Part shown: piece by piece, positions 33,595 to 42,706 of the stretch | Layout: each line of letters starts with the position of its first letter | Position numbering within the stretch: position 1 is the first letter of the stretch | From: Bacteroidia bacterium | Lineage (GTDB): Bacteria > Bacteroidota > Bacteroidia > SpSt-205 | Direction of reading: 5' to 3' | Assembly (NCBI GenBank): GCA_025062295.1 | Contig: JANXAJ010000002.1 | Location: 1 to 64,000 of the forward strand | DNA: 64,000 nucleotides | The notes under the pieces: generated by a model | Told to the model about the DNA's origin: nothing | Seen by the model: only the letters and a program-made list of their open reading frames with translations | The model's database searches: none | Translations under genes and position numbers: made by a program

Positions 33595-36500
33595 CTACTG
33601 AAAAGATTGTATGATCCGACGCAGCTCGTCAATTTCGTAGTCTTTTGCCTGAAGCTTCAATTCATAATCCTGGAGGACATCTAAAGGGGCGTAATTTTTG
33701 AGCCATTCTGCCTTGAGCATTTCGCATGCTTGAGCAGCAGGAAGAAGCACAGCCAAGTAGTGAGCTTCTTGGGGAAAGATGGCAAGAAAATATAGTTTCT
33801 CTTCTCCCTGAGCATCCTTATTAGTGAGAAAACCATACCATGGGTGTCCTCTCCCGATAGTAGCCCATAGATCCATAAATATAAAGTCTGGTGTATGGGG
33901 GCTGCGCAGCACACGGGCTGGCTGACCGATGAGCTTCTCGGGGGCATACCCAAGCATTTGCAGAAGGGATGGGCTCGCCGCTTGAATGACACCCTGCTTG
34001 TCTGTTAGGAACCACGGCAAGGTCTCCAAAGTCGGTTGATTTCGCTGTTCCAGCTGCCTAAGAGCTTCTTTGAGTCGCTGGGCTTGAACCTTCTGGCGAG
34101 TGATATCAAAGGCTACGCCGATATATTTATACGGTTTGCCCTCTGCATCTAAGACAGGAGTGATGGTCAAATGGACCCAGAAAAGGGTTCCATCTTTAGA
34201 TTTATTCTGAACCTCGCCTTGCCAGACAAAGCCGCTCTTAATGCGATCCCACATGCGCTCAAAAAACTTGGGCGGATGGACTTCACTTCGGATAATGCTA
34301 TGGGGCTGTCCGATGAGCTCTTCTCGGGTGTAGCCCCAGACGTAGGTAGCCTCGTCATTGACGAATGTAATGCGCCCTTCTGGATCGGTTTCAGAGACGA
34401 TAGCTGCGTTATTGAGGGCATTGATGCGTCCTGTGAGTTCTAACTGAGTCTCCAGAAGCTGAGCTTGAATTGCCTCTAACTGGCGAGCATAAGCGGAGAG
34501 AGAATGCTCTTTTTCTTGAGCTTCCTGAAGAAGAGCACGAATGCGTTCGGCCTGACGCTTCTGCGCTGTGATGTCAAAAGCAACCCCTATATACTTGAAG
34601 GGATGTCCTTCAGGATCGTAAATAGGGGTAACTGTGAGAATCTGCCAGAAAAGCTTTCCATCTTTTGATCTATTGAGGACCTCTGCCTGCCAGACCTGTC
34701 CCGCTCGCAAGCTCTGCCACATGTCAGCCCAAAACTCAGGAGGATGATGGTCACTTTTGAGAAAGCGCAGGTTACGCCCTACCACCTCCTCCCAAGTATA
34801 GCCCCATGCCTCTAATGCTGCTGCATTAGCATAGAGGAGATTCCCGTTTATATCGGTCTCCATCAGGTAAGCTGCATTCCCCACCGCTAAGATTTGTCCT
34901 CGCAGTTCGGCTTGAGCACGTCTTAGTTCTTCTGCATAAGAGCGTAATCTTTCTTCCTGTTCTATTTGCGGAGACAGATCAAAGCTCACGGCAATAAACT
35001 TGACAATACGCCCGCGAGTATCTAAGACAGGGGTGATTGTAGAACTTATCCAATAAAGGGAACCGTCCTTTCGCTGGTTACAAAAGATGCCTTTCCATAC
35101 CCGCTTTTCGTTCAGAGTCTTTCGAAGTTCCAGATAGAAAGCCTCATCATGTTTTCCTGATTTGAGGAGGGCATGAGTTTGTCCAAGAAGCTCTTCACGA
35201 GTATAACCGGAGATGGCGCAGAATGCATCGTTGACAAAAGTGATCCGTCCTTCGGGGTCTGTCTCTGCAACGATAGCTGCATTATTGACTGCACTAATCT
35301 GACCCCTTAGCTCCACTTGAGTACGACGCATCTCTTCTTGGGCTGCCTGAAGCTGCTGAGTATAAGCACGCAGCTCACGCTGTTGGGCTTGAGAGAGTTC
35401 CAGCGCTGCTCGCAGCTCCTCTTCCTGACGCTTCTGGGCGGTAATATCAAATCCTACACCGATGTACTTGAGTACTTTTCCCTCTGGACTTAAGACAGGC
35501 GTAATCGTCAAAAGAATCCAGTAGTAGTGTCCTGTTTTTGCTCGATTGCGGACTTCGCCCCTCCAGACTTCTCCCCGAGAGATGATGCGCCACATCTCCT
35601 CAAATAGCTCATCACTCTGATGTCCTGACTTGAGAATTCGATGATTTTGCCCTAAGACTTCCTCTGCTCGGTAGCCATACATTTGGAGGAAAAGCTCATT
35701 TACCCGAATGATGCGTCCTTGAAGATCAGTTTCAGAAACGATGGCTGCATTTCCGACAGCAGCGATTTGTCCTTTTAGTTCGGTTTGCGTTCGTAGGAGT
35801 TCTTCATTGAGGGCCTGCAGCTGCTGATTGGTCTCTCGCAACCGCTCCTCCTGAGAGAGAGTCTGCTCCAGCATGTAGCGCAGTTCCTCTTCCTGAGCTT
35901 TCTGTCGGGTAATGTCAAAACAGATGCCAATATACCCAGCGTTCGAAAGTCCCTCTAAAGGAGCGAAGGTAGCCTGAAGCCAGAAGATAGAGCCATGATT
36001 TGCTGTAAGGAGGGGAAGACTACCCTGCCAGATAACCCGCTGACGAAAACTTTCTCGGAGCGCCTGAGCCAACTCTGAGTCAGAGACAAGCTCGGTGAAG
36101 GGCCTTTCCCGAATTTTGCCTAAACTTAGACCGCTTGTTTCAAGAAATGCCTCATTTGCATAGAGGATGCGTCCCTGCCCATCCAGCTCCACTACAAGAG
36201 CTGCACTCCGAATGGCACTGATTTGACTGGCAAGCTGAGTTTGTGATTCAATCAGTTTCTGCTGAGCCTCCTCCATGAGCTGAGCACTGCGTAGCAATTC
36301 CGCCTGTTTTTCCTCTAAGACTTGACGGAGGGATTGCTCTTCTGAGAGGAGAGCTCTTAGCTTCTCTCTGGATATGAAGTTGGCAAGGGCAGCACCGATA
36401 TGCTCGCCTATTTTCTGCAAGAAGGGCTCAGCAGCAGGCGAAAAAGCCTCTAAGGCAGCTAATTCTACCACTCCATAGGCTTCATCTTGAAAGATGAGCG

Positions 36501-37551
36501 GGATAAGGAGGAGAGTGTGGGGAGGAGCTTCACCGAGCCCTGAGCGAAGACGCAAGTATCCCGCTGGTACAGGATGAATACGAAGCAAACGCTTCTCAGC
36601 AGCTGCCTGTCCGACAAATCCTTCCCCAAATCGAAAGCGGCGCTGAACGGCTTGAGAGAGATCATAGGCATAGGTTCCCACAAGGACAAGAGTGTCTTCC
36701 TCCCGAACGAAAAGAGCACCCATGTGAGCTCCTAATTCTCGGCACAAAAGGCCTATAGTTTTTTCAGCCAAATGGGGAATAGTCTGAGATTCCTTAAGGA
36801 TTTCACTGAAGGCAGCGAGGCTACGGATGGTTAAAGCTTGCTCAGATTGGGTATCCCATCTCTCCCGCAGAAGACTCTGAAGCCGGTGAAGTCGCTGTAT
36901 AAAAGGATGTTCCTCACTTGGAAGAGAGAACTCAACCTTTCCTTCAGTGAGAGAGCGTAGAAGGGTATCAAAAGCTTGCCATACCGCTCGGAGGCTCCGA
37001 AGAGACTCTACACCTTTCGCAGAGGCGGGAATGGGATGCTGCCATTCTCCCTGGCGCCACTGTTGAAGGACTGAGAGGGTTGCTTCATAAGAGAGGAGCC
37101 CTGTCTGATGAGCCCGATAGAGGAGAAATCCCCCTGCTAAGAAGCTGATTAGCGTTCCCACCCCTATACCGAGAAGCCAAAGGGTCATTTCGCGGCGTTG
37201 CTTCTCCTCCTCCGCTGATAATGAGTTCAATGCCTGACTTTCTATTCGGAAAAGGAGACTTTCAAGCCTGAGCCGATCCTCCTCTGTCTCTATGCCTTCA
37301 TTTATTCGACGAAGGAGAGACTCTATCTCCGCTCCCTCTGGAAGGAGCCGAAGCTTCCTTAGAAGCGAGTCCCCAATGAGACCCTCCTTTTGTACGGATT
37401 GATGGCGCAGTTCAGCTACTACTGCGAGCACACCTAAATGCCGCTCGGCCTCTTCGGCCCTAGAGCTGGCAATCCAGCCCACATACGCCATCGTACCCCC
37501 AATCAGATATATCAGACCTCCAATCAGAAATATGCTCCCCCAAATCCTCAT
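33595..37551 (-). CDS. Orphan membrane receptor with GAF and six PAS domains, no output domain
   Basis: This 1318-residue protein has TM1 (about 6-28), a periplasmic helical sensor, TM2 (about 124-146), a HAMP-like/coiled stretch, a GAF domain (about 260-395), then PAS domains near residues 450, 600, 757, 890, 1047 and 1180. Most have PAC tails ending in FDITAQKRQ and are joined by helical linkers of the form ELRGQIxAVxNAA. It ends in a short coiled coil. There is no histidine kinase, GGDEF, EAL, SpoIIE, MCP or DNA-binding domain. Its ATG overlaps the stop of the SPOR gene as ATGA. It presumably signals through protein contacts. Ligands are unknown. Confidence 0.85.
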   Translation of the reverse strand: MRIWGSIFLIGGLIYLIGGTMAYVGWIASSRAEEAERHLGVLAVVAELRHQSVQKEGLIGDSLLRKLRLLPEGAEIESLLRRINEGIETEEDRLRLESLLFRIESQALNSLSAEEEKQRREMTLWLLGIGVGTLISFLAGGFLLYRAHQTGLLSYEATLSVLQQWRQGEWQHPIPASAKGVESLRSLRAVWQAFDTLLRSLTEGKVEFSLPSEEHPFIQRLHRLQSLLRERWDTQSEQALTIRSLAAFSEILKESQTIPHLAEKTIGLLCRELGAHMGALFVREEDTLVLVGTYAYDLSQAVQRRFRFGEGFVGQAAAEKRLLRIHPVPAGYLRLRSGLGEAPPHTLLLIPLIFQDEAYGVVELAALEAFSPAAEPFLQKIGEHIGAALANFISREKLRALLSEEQSLRQVLEEKQAELLRSAQLMEEAQQKLIESQTQLASQISAIRSAALVVELDGQGRILYANEAFLETSGLSLGKIRERPFTELVSDSELAQALRESFRQRVIWQGSLPLLTANHGSIFWLQATFAPLEGLSNAGYIGICFDITRQKAQEEELRYMLEQTLSQEERLRETNQQLQALNEELLRTQTELKGQIAAVGNAAIVSETDLQGRIIRVNELFLQMYGYRAEEVLGQNHRILKSGHQSDELFEEMWRIISRGEVWRGEVRNRAKTGHYYWILLTITPVLSPEGKVLKYIGVGFDITAQKRQEEELRAALELSQAQQRELRAYTQQLQAAQEEMRRTQVELRGQISAVNNAAIVAETDPEGRITFVNDAFCAISGYTREELLGQTHALLKSGKHDEAFYLELRKTLNEKRVWKGIFCNQRKDGSLYWISSTITPVLDTRGRIVKFIAVSFDLSPQIEQEERLRSYAEELRRAQAELRGQILAVGNAAYLMETDINGNLLYANAAALEAWGYTWEEVVGRNLRFLKSDHHPPEFWADMWQSLRAGQVWQAEVLNRSKDGKLFWQILTVTPIYDPEGHPFKYIGVAFDITAQKRQAERIRALLQEAQEKEHSLSAYARQLEAIQAQLLETQLELTGRINALNNAAIVSETDPEGRITFVNDEATYVWGYTREELIGQPHSIIRSEVHPPKFFERMWDRIKSGFVWQGEVQNKSKDGTLFWVHLTITPVLDAEGKPYKYIGVAFDITRQKVQAQRLKEALRQLEQRNQPTLETLPWFLTDKQGVIQAASPSLLQMLGYAPEKLIGQPARVLRSPHTPDFIFMDLWATIGRGHPWYGFLTNKDAQGEEKLYFLAIFPQEAHYLAVLLPAAQACEMLKAEWLKNYAPLDVLQDYELKLQAKDYEIDELRRIIQSFQ
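34060..35960 (-). repeat. Tandem PAS-PAC coding repeats within the receptor gene
   Basis: Four units of about 400-470 bp encode PAS 2-5. Similarity is visible at nucleotide level around each NAAIVxETD block (near 34395, 35270 and 35740), pointing to internal duplication rather than independent recruitment of domains. Confidence 0.7.
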
Positions 37552-37991
37552 GGACGAAACACCCTATCAGGTACAATAAATGCGCCAGGAAACACCTTTC
37601 GGTACTGCTCCAGCCACGCCTCTGCTTCCTCCCGAGCGAGAAAGTCTCCGGCTCGAACCTTATAGAGAGGAGGATCGTAAAACATATAAACGCTCACGCT
37701 TGCAAAGTTTTCCAAGACATAAAATCGGAGAGAATCAGCTACTGCGCGTGAAGGGGTAGCTGCAAGCTGGACGCGAAAGCCGGGCAGCGTACTAGCAGTC
37801 TGATATTGCTGACGCACTTTTTCATAGAGTCTGCGAGTGAGAGGAGAGGGCCTCCACTCTACGCGAATAGGATGTGACTCTACCAGTCGCGGTTGCTCAG
37901 AAGAAGGAAGCGGATACACCCTATAAAGAGGACGGTATGATTCCCACTTTGATTGAGCTAAGAGTATCCCCAGAAAGCTTATCCATTTCAT
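37548..37991 (-). CDS. SPOR-domain protein
   Basis: This 147-residue protein, from the ATG at 37991, has a signal peptide (MKWISFLGILLAQS), a linker, and a C-terminal SPOR fold (GFRVQLAATPSRAVADSLRFYVLE... YKVRAGDFLAREEAEAWLEQYRKVFPGAFIV). SPOR domains bind denuded peptidoglycan, often at division sites, so a periplasmic cell-wall role is inferred. Start and stop overlap the flanking genes by 4 bp each (ATGA), making it tightly coupled to deoC and to the PAS receptor. The track start at 38042 is rejected. Confidence 0.85.
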   Translation of the reverse strand: MKWISFLGILLAQSKWESYRPLYRVYPLPSSEQPRLVESHPIRVEWRPSPLTRRLYEKVRQQYQTASTLPGFRVQLAATPSRAVADSLRFYVLENFASVSVYMFYDPPLYKVRAGDFLAREEAEAWLEQYRKVFPGAFIVPDRVFRP

Positions 37992-38629
37992 AAGGGAGTA
38001 GAAGTCCCAATCCGAGTAGCACCCGCTTGAATAAAAGCCCAAGCCGCTTCTGCGGTTCGGATCCCCCCAGAAGCCTTGATCCCAACCGAAGAGGGAAGGG
38101 AGGCTCGCATAAGCTGCACAGTCTCTAAGACAGCCCCTTTTTCAGCAAAACCCGTAGAAGTCTTGACGAAATCTACCCCAGCAGCAGCTGACCATTGACA
38201 TAACTCTTGAATCTGAGGAGGGCTCAGTAAGGCAGTCTCTATAATGACCTTCAAAAGAGCACCATCTTTATGAGACAAATCCACTAAGTGTTCTATTTCA
38301 GATCGGACATATTTTTCGTCTCCAGAGAAATAAGCTGCGAGATTGACGACCATGTCCAGCTCACTGGCACCCATTCGGAGGGCAAGCCGCGCCTCTGTGA
38401 TCTTCGTCTCGGTCAAATGCATTCCATGAGGGAATCCCACTACGGTAGCTACTCTTACTCCCGATCCATTTGTATAGGCGCAGGCCTGTGAAACAAAATA
38501 GGGAGGCACACAGACAGCTGCGTATCCCCTCTCTACTGCCTTCAAACAAAGAGCTCGGATATCCGATTGAGTACAGCCAGGACGCAAGAGAGTAAAATCT
38601 ATGAATCGGGCCAAATCAGGAAGATTCAT
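37988..38629 (-). CDS. deoC: Deoxyribose-phosphate aldolase
   Basis: This 213-residue TIM-barrel class I aldolase splits 2-deoxyribose 5-phosphate into glyceraldehyde 3-phosphate and acetaldehyde. The family motifs are FIDFTLLRPGCTQSDI, LDMVVNLAAYFSGD, the Schiff-base lysine region LLKVIIETALL, and the second lysine in FVKTSTGFAEKGA and GIKASGGIRT. The ATG at 38629 fits the family N-terminus; the track start at 38770 adds 47 unlikely residues. It overlaps the upstream dehydrogenase by 14 bp. Confidence 0.94.
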   Translation of the reverse strand: MNLPDLARFIDFTLLRPGCTQSDIRALCLKAVERGYAAVCVPPYFVSQACAYTNGSGVRVATVVGFPHGMHLTETKITEARLALRMGASELDMVVNLAAYFSGDEKYVRSEIEHLVDLSHKDGALLKVIIETALLSPPQIQELCQWSAAAGVDFVKTSTGFAEKGAVLETVQLMRASLPSSVGIKASGGIRTAEAAWAFIQAGATRIGTSTPL

Positions 38630-39545
38630 AAGTGGGTATTGCTTTGAGCATTGCTTCGCAGAGAGCAGGGAGATCATAGGTGGGGTGCCATCCCCAATCA
38701 CGACGCGCCAGAGTGTCATCAACACTGATGGGCCAACTCTCAGCCAGAGCCTGCCGGAAATCTGGCTCATACTCGCACTTAAAATCGGGTATAGCCTTTT
38801 GAATCTCTAATTCTAACTCTCTGGGAGAGAAGCTCATGCCCTGAATGTTATAGGCTCCTCGGACGGTCAGCTGCTCTGGATGAGCTTCCATGAGCTTGAG
38901 AATAGCGCGAACCGCATCATCAATATATATCATCGGAAGGCGCGTATCAGGAAGGAGATAGCATTTATACCGCCTTTCCCGAAGAGCAGCATAGAACATA
39001 TGAACGGCAAAGTCAGTAGTGCCCCCCTGAGGAAGATGAGCAGGCCCGACCACCCCCGGAAAACGTAGACTGCGAATATCTAAAGCATACCGACGGAAGA
39101 AATACTCCGCCAATCTCTCTCCAGCAAGCTTAGCGATGCCATACAGCCCGATAGGATCGGTGGGACAGTACTGAGGGGTTGCCTCTCGCGGGGTATGAGG
39201 CCCAAAGACAGCGATGGAGCTAGGCCAGAAGACCCGCTGTACAGCTTCTGCCCGGCAAGCCTCAAACACCTGCCAAGTTGCCATAAAATTTACTTCCCAC
39301 CCCCGCTGGGGTTCATATTCAGAGCGTGCCGACAAAAAAGCCGCCAAATGATAAACCTCAGCAGGTTTCCACTCCCTCAAAACGGCTCTGAAGTGCTTTT
39401 CGTCTAAGATGTCCAGTTGCAAGGTTGCCGTTGGATAGGTAAGCGAACGAATATCCGTGGCCAGCACTTCATCTCCTCTCTGAAGAAGTGCGGGAACAAG
39501 TGCTTGTCCAATCTGCCCTCCTGCGCCAGTTACTAAGACTCGCAT
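38616..39545 (-). CDS. L-threonine 3-dehydrogenase, SDR (epimerase-like) type
   Basis: This 309-residue NAD-dependent enzyme has the Rossmann motif VTGAGGQIGQAL and catalytic Y-x-x-x-K (YGIAKLAGE). The stretches FWPSSIAVFGPHTPREATPQY, SLRFPGVVG, GGTTDFAVHMFYAAL, PMIYIDDAV and YEPDFRQALAESWPISVDDTLARRDWGW closely follow the short-chain threonine dehydrogenases of Flavobacterium. It would oxidise threonine to 2-amino-3-oxobutyrate. The ATG at 39545 is chosen because it directly begins MRVLVTGAGG. The gene starts 7 nt after the outer membrane protein stop. Confidence 0.9.
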   Translation of the reverse strand: MRVLVTGAGGQIGQALVPALLQRGDEVLATDIRSLTYPTATLQLDILDEKHFRAVLREWKPAEVYHLAAFLSARSEYEPQRGWEVNFMATWQVFEACRAEAVQRVFWPSSIAVFGPHTPREATPQYCPTDPIGLYGIAKLAGERLAEYFFRRYALDIRSLRFPGVVGPAHLPQGGTTDFAVHMFYAALRERRYKCYLLPDTRLPMIYIDDAVRAILKLMEAHPEQLTVRGAYNIQGMSFSPRELELEIQKAIPDFKCEYEPDFRQALAESWPISVDDTLARRDWGWHPTYDLPALCEAMLKAIPTYESS

Positions 39546-39552
39546 ACCCCGA

Positions 39553-41082
39553 CTAAAACCGAAACCCAAGGGTTGTTACTACACGATGCATACGCACCTG
39601 ATTTACAACCACAGGGGCAGGCGCATACGAAGGGTCTCGCAGAAAATAGGGGAGATATTTCTGAGAGCTAAGAGCATATACATATGCAATATCTACAAAG
39701 AAGCTGCTAAAGGCATACCCTAATCCAAATGAAAAAAACTGCCGCTGCATCGGCAGGCTCGTCAGCTCCTGAGGACGCTGAGGGTCGCTATAGTACTGGC
39801 GAGCCTCTACATTTCGCACAGGCGAGTAGTAGGCATAGCCGCCCCTAATGCTCAAACCTTCACCAATAAGCCACTCAGTCCCAGCCCGAATGTTATACGC
39901 TGCGGCAAAGGCATTTTCTATGAACTCATTCTCTCGGTCATAGGTGTAAGAGCTAGAACTAAATGAAACTGTCCGATAGTCTAAAAAATCTCCTTCTATA
40001 GCTACTAAACCACGGTCAGGTATAATAAAGGCAAGGCCTGCGGACACTCGGTATGGGTAGGTAAATCTGTACTCAAACTGGAAAGGCTCCTCATACGAAG
40101 CGATCCCTACCCGTCCATCATCCACTCGAAATTCCATGTCAGCGGTATATTCATCTGTAATGCGGAGGCGTGATCCTGTGAGAAAGCTGAGCCCAAACCG
40201 AAAGTATTCTACAGGCTCCACCAAGACACCGACAGAAAGCCCGACACCACTGCCGGAAGAAGAGTACTTCTCCCGTAATACGACCTCATCAGCAGGTGAA
40301 GTTTGATTTTGCCCATTGTACCGATTCTCTTGATCAATTTCTCGGAACCGATAGAGATTGGTATAACGGAGGCTGCGAATGAGAAGTGATGCACCAAAGA
40401 AGATTGTATTCTGATAGCAGAATCCTGCGCCTATTCCCCATGTATGGAGATGGCCACGCTCTTGTCGAGAGATATCTTGAAGCACTCCTCCCTGAAAAAA
40501 AGCACCCCGATAGCGCCATGGATTGACCGAGATATAATCTATCACTCCCCAACTTGAGGGTGAGCCGCTCGGATTCTGCACAAAGGTGTTGTAAGCCAAC
40601 TGAGGGATCCCAAACAGAAGGCTATCTGGGATTCCCTCTGCTTGCTCAGCGATTGCTTGAGTAAGAGAATTCCTGAAGTTGAAGCCCCGAGCTCGTGTAT
40701 TCTGGGTAAAAAAGCCTTCCTGATTATAACCAAACCCAAAATTCCATTGAGTAATTTTTTTTCCTCCTTTAGCATGAAGTATGAGGGCAAACTGACTCAG
40801 GCTGAGGTGAGTGCGGCTTTCTGAGCTTTTATCTATGTAAGTGGTAGAGGCAATAGGGAGGGAAAGCGCTGGTGAGACCCACACTCCTCCTCTTACAAAG
40901 ATCCCCAGTGCAGCAGGATTTTGGACAAGGTTAGCTGGATCGCCCCCTAAAGCAGTGAAAGCTCCCCCCATTGCAATTGCTCGGGCAGAACCTTGGGGTA
41001 GGCTTTGACTCCATCGCTCCGCATCTAAATCAGTTTGTCCTAAAAGGAAACCAAAGCCTATTATCCCCCATACCTGTTTCAT
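39553..41082 (-). CDS. OmpP1/FadL-like outer membrane transport protein
   Basis: This 509-residue protein has a signal peptide (MKQVWGIIGFGFLLGQ) and the OmpP1/FadL N-terminal plug-like sequence SARAIAMGGAFTALGGDPANLVQNPAALG, followed by alternating beta strands to a terminal aromatic residue (VVTTLGFRF). FadL-like barrels import hydrophobic compounds; the substrate here is unknown. It is the first gene of a five-gene operon leading through threonine dehydrogenase and deoC to the PAS receptor, with TAACTTTG 5 nt before its ATG. Confidence 0.88.
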   Translation of the reverse strand: MKQVWGIIGFGFLLGQTDLDAERWSQSLPQGSARAIAMGGAFTALGGDPANLVQNPAALGIFVRGGVWVSPALSLPIASTTYIDKSSESRTHLSLSQFALILHAKGGKKITQWNFGFGYNQEGFFTQNTRARGFNFRNSLTQAIAEQAEGIPDSLLFGIPQLAYNTFVQNPSGSPSSWGVIDYISVNPWRYRGAFFQGGVLQDISRQERGHLHTWGIGAGFCYQNTIFFGASLLIRSLRYTNLYRFREIDQENRYNGQNQTSPADEVVLREKYSSSGSGVGLSVGVLVEPVEYFRFGLSFLTGSRLRITDEYTADMEFRVDDGRVGIASYEEPFQFEYRFTYPYRVSAGLAFIIPDRGLVAIEGDFLDYRTVSFSSSSYTYDRENEFIENAFAAAYNIRAGTEWLIGEGLSIRGGYAYYSPVRNVEARQYYSDPQRPQELTSLPMQRQFFSFGLGYAFSSFFVDIAYVYALSSQKYLPYFLRDPSYAPAPVVVNQVRMHRVVTTLGFRF

Positions 41083-41087
41083 CCCTT

Positions 41088-41095
41088 CAAAGTTA
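41088..41095 (-). promoter_or_regulatory. -7 element TAACTTTG of the FadL-like/tdh/deoC/PAS operon
   Basis: Exact TAnnTTTG on the minus strand, 5 nt before the ATG at 41082. Confidence 0.8.
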
Positions 41096-41122
41096 CCTGT
41101 TTTTGATGTATCTTCCCCGAAA

Positions 41123-42706
41123 ATGAAGCGGTGCGCAGCCCTTTTGATTGGAGTGATGCTACTCCTTCTGAGTTGGCAGGACCCTCTCTACCGTCTCGGA
41201 CGCAATATAGAAGTGTATGGGCGAGTTCTTCAGGAACTTGCTCAGAACTATGTAGATGTGCCTGACTTAGATCGCCTCACAGCGCGAGCCATAGAATCCA
41301 TGCTGAATGATCTGGATCCTTATACCAATTTTTACAGTGCGATTGATGTTACTCAGGCGCAATTAGAGCAGAGCGGTCAATATGCGGGGGTCGGGCTGGT
41401 TTTGCAGCCGCTAGAGGGACGAGTGATTTGCCGACGAATCCTTCCAGGCAGTCCGGCAGAAAAAGCAGGCATCCAACCTGGCGACCTCCTGATAGAAGTG
41501 GAAAAGAAACCCGTGAGCGATCTCTCTTTAGAGCAAATCCAGAAGCTTCTGCGAGGAATGCCGAAAACTACGGTGCAGGTTAAGATTCTTCACCCCGCTA
41601 ATGGGCAATTTCAAGAGCTTCAGTTAGTAAGAGCTGACTTAGAAAATGAAGCTGTCCCCTATAGCGCCCTCCTGCCAGGACAAATTGGGTATATTGCTCT
41701 GACCCAGTTTACTCGGGGCTGTTCAGAAGCGGTGCGACAGCACCTGATTCAACTCAAGACCCAAGCCCCCCTCAAAGGGCTTATTTTAGACCTGAGAGGA
41801 AATCCTGGAGGGCTCCTGAATGAAGCACTACAAATCTTAAACTTCTTCCTGCCGAAGGGGGAGCTCCTTTTAGAGACTCGAGGACGCATGGCGGAAGCCA
41901 ACCAAAAATATTATGCTCAACTTCATCCCCTTGAGCCCACGCTTCCTCTCGTCGTGCTGATTGATGAGCACAGTGCTAGTGCTTCTGAGATTGTGGCTGG
42001 AACGCTCCAAGATTTGGATCGAGCCGTGATCATCGGGCGACGCTCTTTCGGCAAGGGACTAGTACAGATTGTACGTCCCTTAGTGGAAAATACTCAGATG
42101 AAAATAACTGTTTCCCGTTACTATACGCCTTCTGGTCGCAGCATTCAACTAAGCCCCCAATCCCTTCAAGGTAATTCTACATTTCGAACCCGTAGCGGTC
42201 GTCCTCTTCGCAGTGGTAGTGGTATTTCCCCGGATCTTGAGGTTCAAACTTATCTGCTCTCCCGAGAACGGGAACGCATAGAGCCCTACTTTTTCTTTTT
42301 CCTGGCTCAACACCGCGATAAGATTCCTCGAGACTCAGCCACTCTGACTGTAGAACTTCCCTCATTGACGCAAGTTCAAGCCCTGTTAGATTCCCTTCGC
42401 AAGTATCCAGCCGCCTACAGAGATGAAGCGGAAGAGACATTAGAGGAGCTGCGAGCTAAACTCTCTGATACTCCTACCCTCCGACAAAGGCTTAAAGAGC
42501 TGGAGGAGGCAATAGTGAACGAGCATTTTGAAAGACTTCGGCAAAGGGGGGAAGCTTTACAAGTGCTGATTGGCTCCTTGCGCGCCTATCATGGACTTGG
42601 TTTGAGAGGTGAATATAGCTTCATTGTGGCCCGAGATCCGGCGGTTCGTCAGGCTCGGGAGCTATTGACTGATCTGCCACGCTACGAGCGTCTTTTGCGA
42701 CCTTGA
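41123..42706 (+). CDS. C-terminal processing peptidase, S41 family
   Basis: This 527-residue periplasmic serine protease is anchored by an N-terminal hydrophobic segment (CAALLIGVMLLLLSW). A PDZ domain lies at about residues 80-165 (YAGVGLVLQPLEGRVICRRILPGSPAEKAGIQPGDLLIEVE), then the S41 catalytic domain with GNPGGLLNEALQI, the nucleophile in HSASASEIVAG, and the general-base lysine in RRSFGKGLVQ. A C-terminal helical extension of about 150 residues follows, as in Bacteroidota tail-specific proteases. Its last 86 bp overlap the 3' end of the opposing TrmH-family gene. Confidence 0.94.
   Translation: MKRCAALLIGVMLLLLSWQDPLYRLGRNIEVYGRVLQELAQNYVDVPDLDRLTARAIESMLNDLDPYTNFYSAIDVTQAQLEQSGQYAGVGLVLQPLEGRVICRRILPGSPAEKAGIQPGDLLIEVEKKPVSDLSLEQIQKLLRGMPKTTVQVKILHPANGQFQELQLVRADLENEAVPYSALLPGQIGYIALTQFTRGCSEAVRQHLIQLKTQAPLKGLILDLRGNPGGLLNEALQILNFFLPKGELLLETRGRMAEANQKYYAQLHPLEPTLPLVVLIDEHSASASEIVAGTLQDLDRAVIIGRRSFGKGLVQIVRPLVENTQMKITVSRYYTPSGRSIQLSPQSLQGNSTFRTRSGRPLRSGSGISPDLEVQTYLLSRERERIEPYFFFFLAQHRDKIPRDSATLTVELPSLTQVQALLDSLRKYPAAYRDEAEETLEELRAKLSDTPTLRQRLKELEEAIVNEHFERLRQRGEALQVLIGSLRAYHGLGLRGEYSFIVARDPAVRQARELLTDLPRYERLLRP

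Noticed and set aside
34060-35960. Regular repeats that might be a CRISPR or satellite array
   Set aside because: The repeats are in frame, 400-470 bp long and encode PAS domains; no short direct repeats with unique spacers exist.
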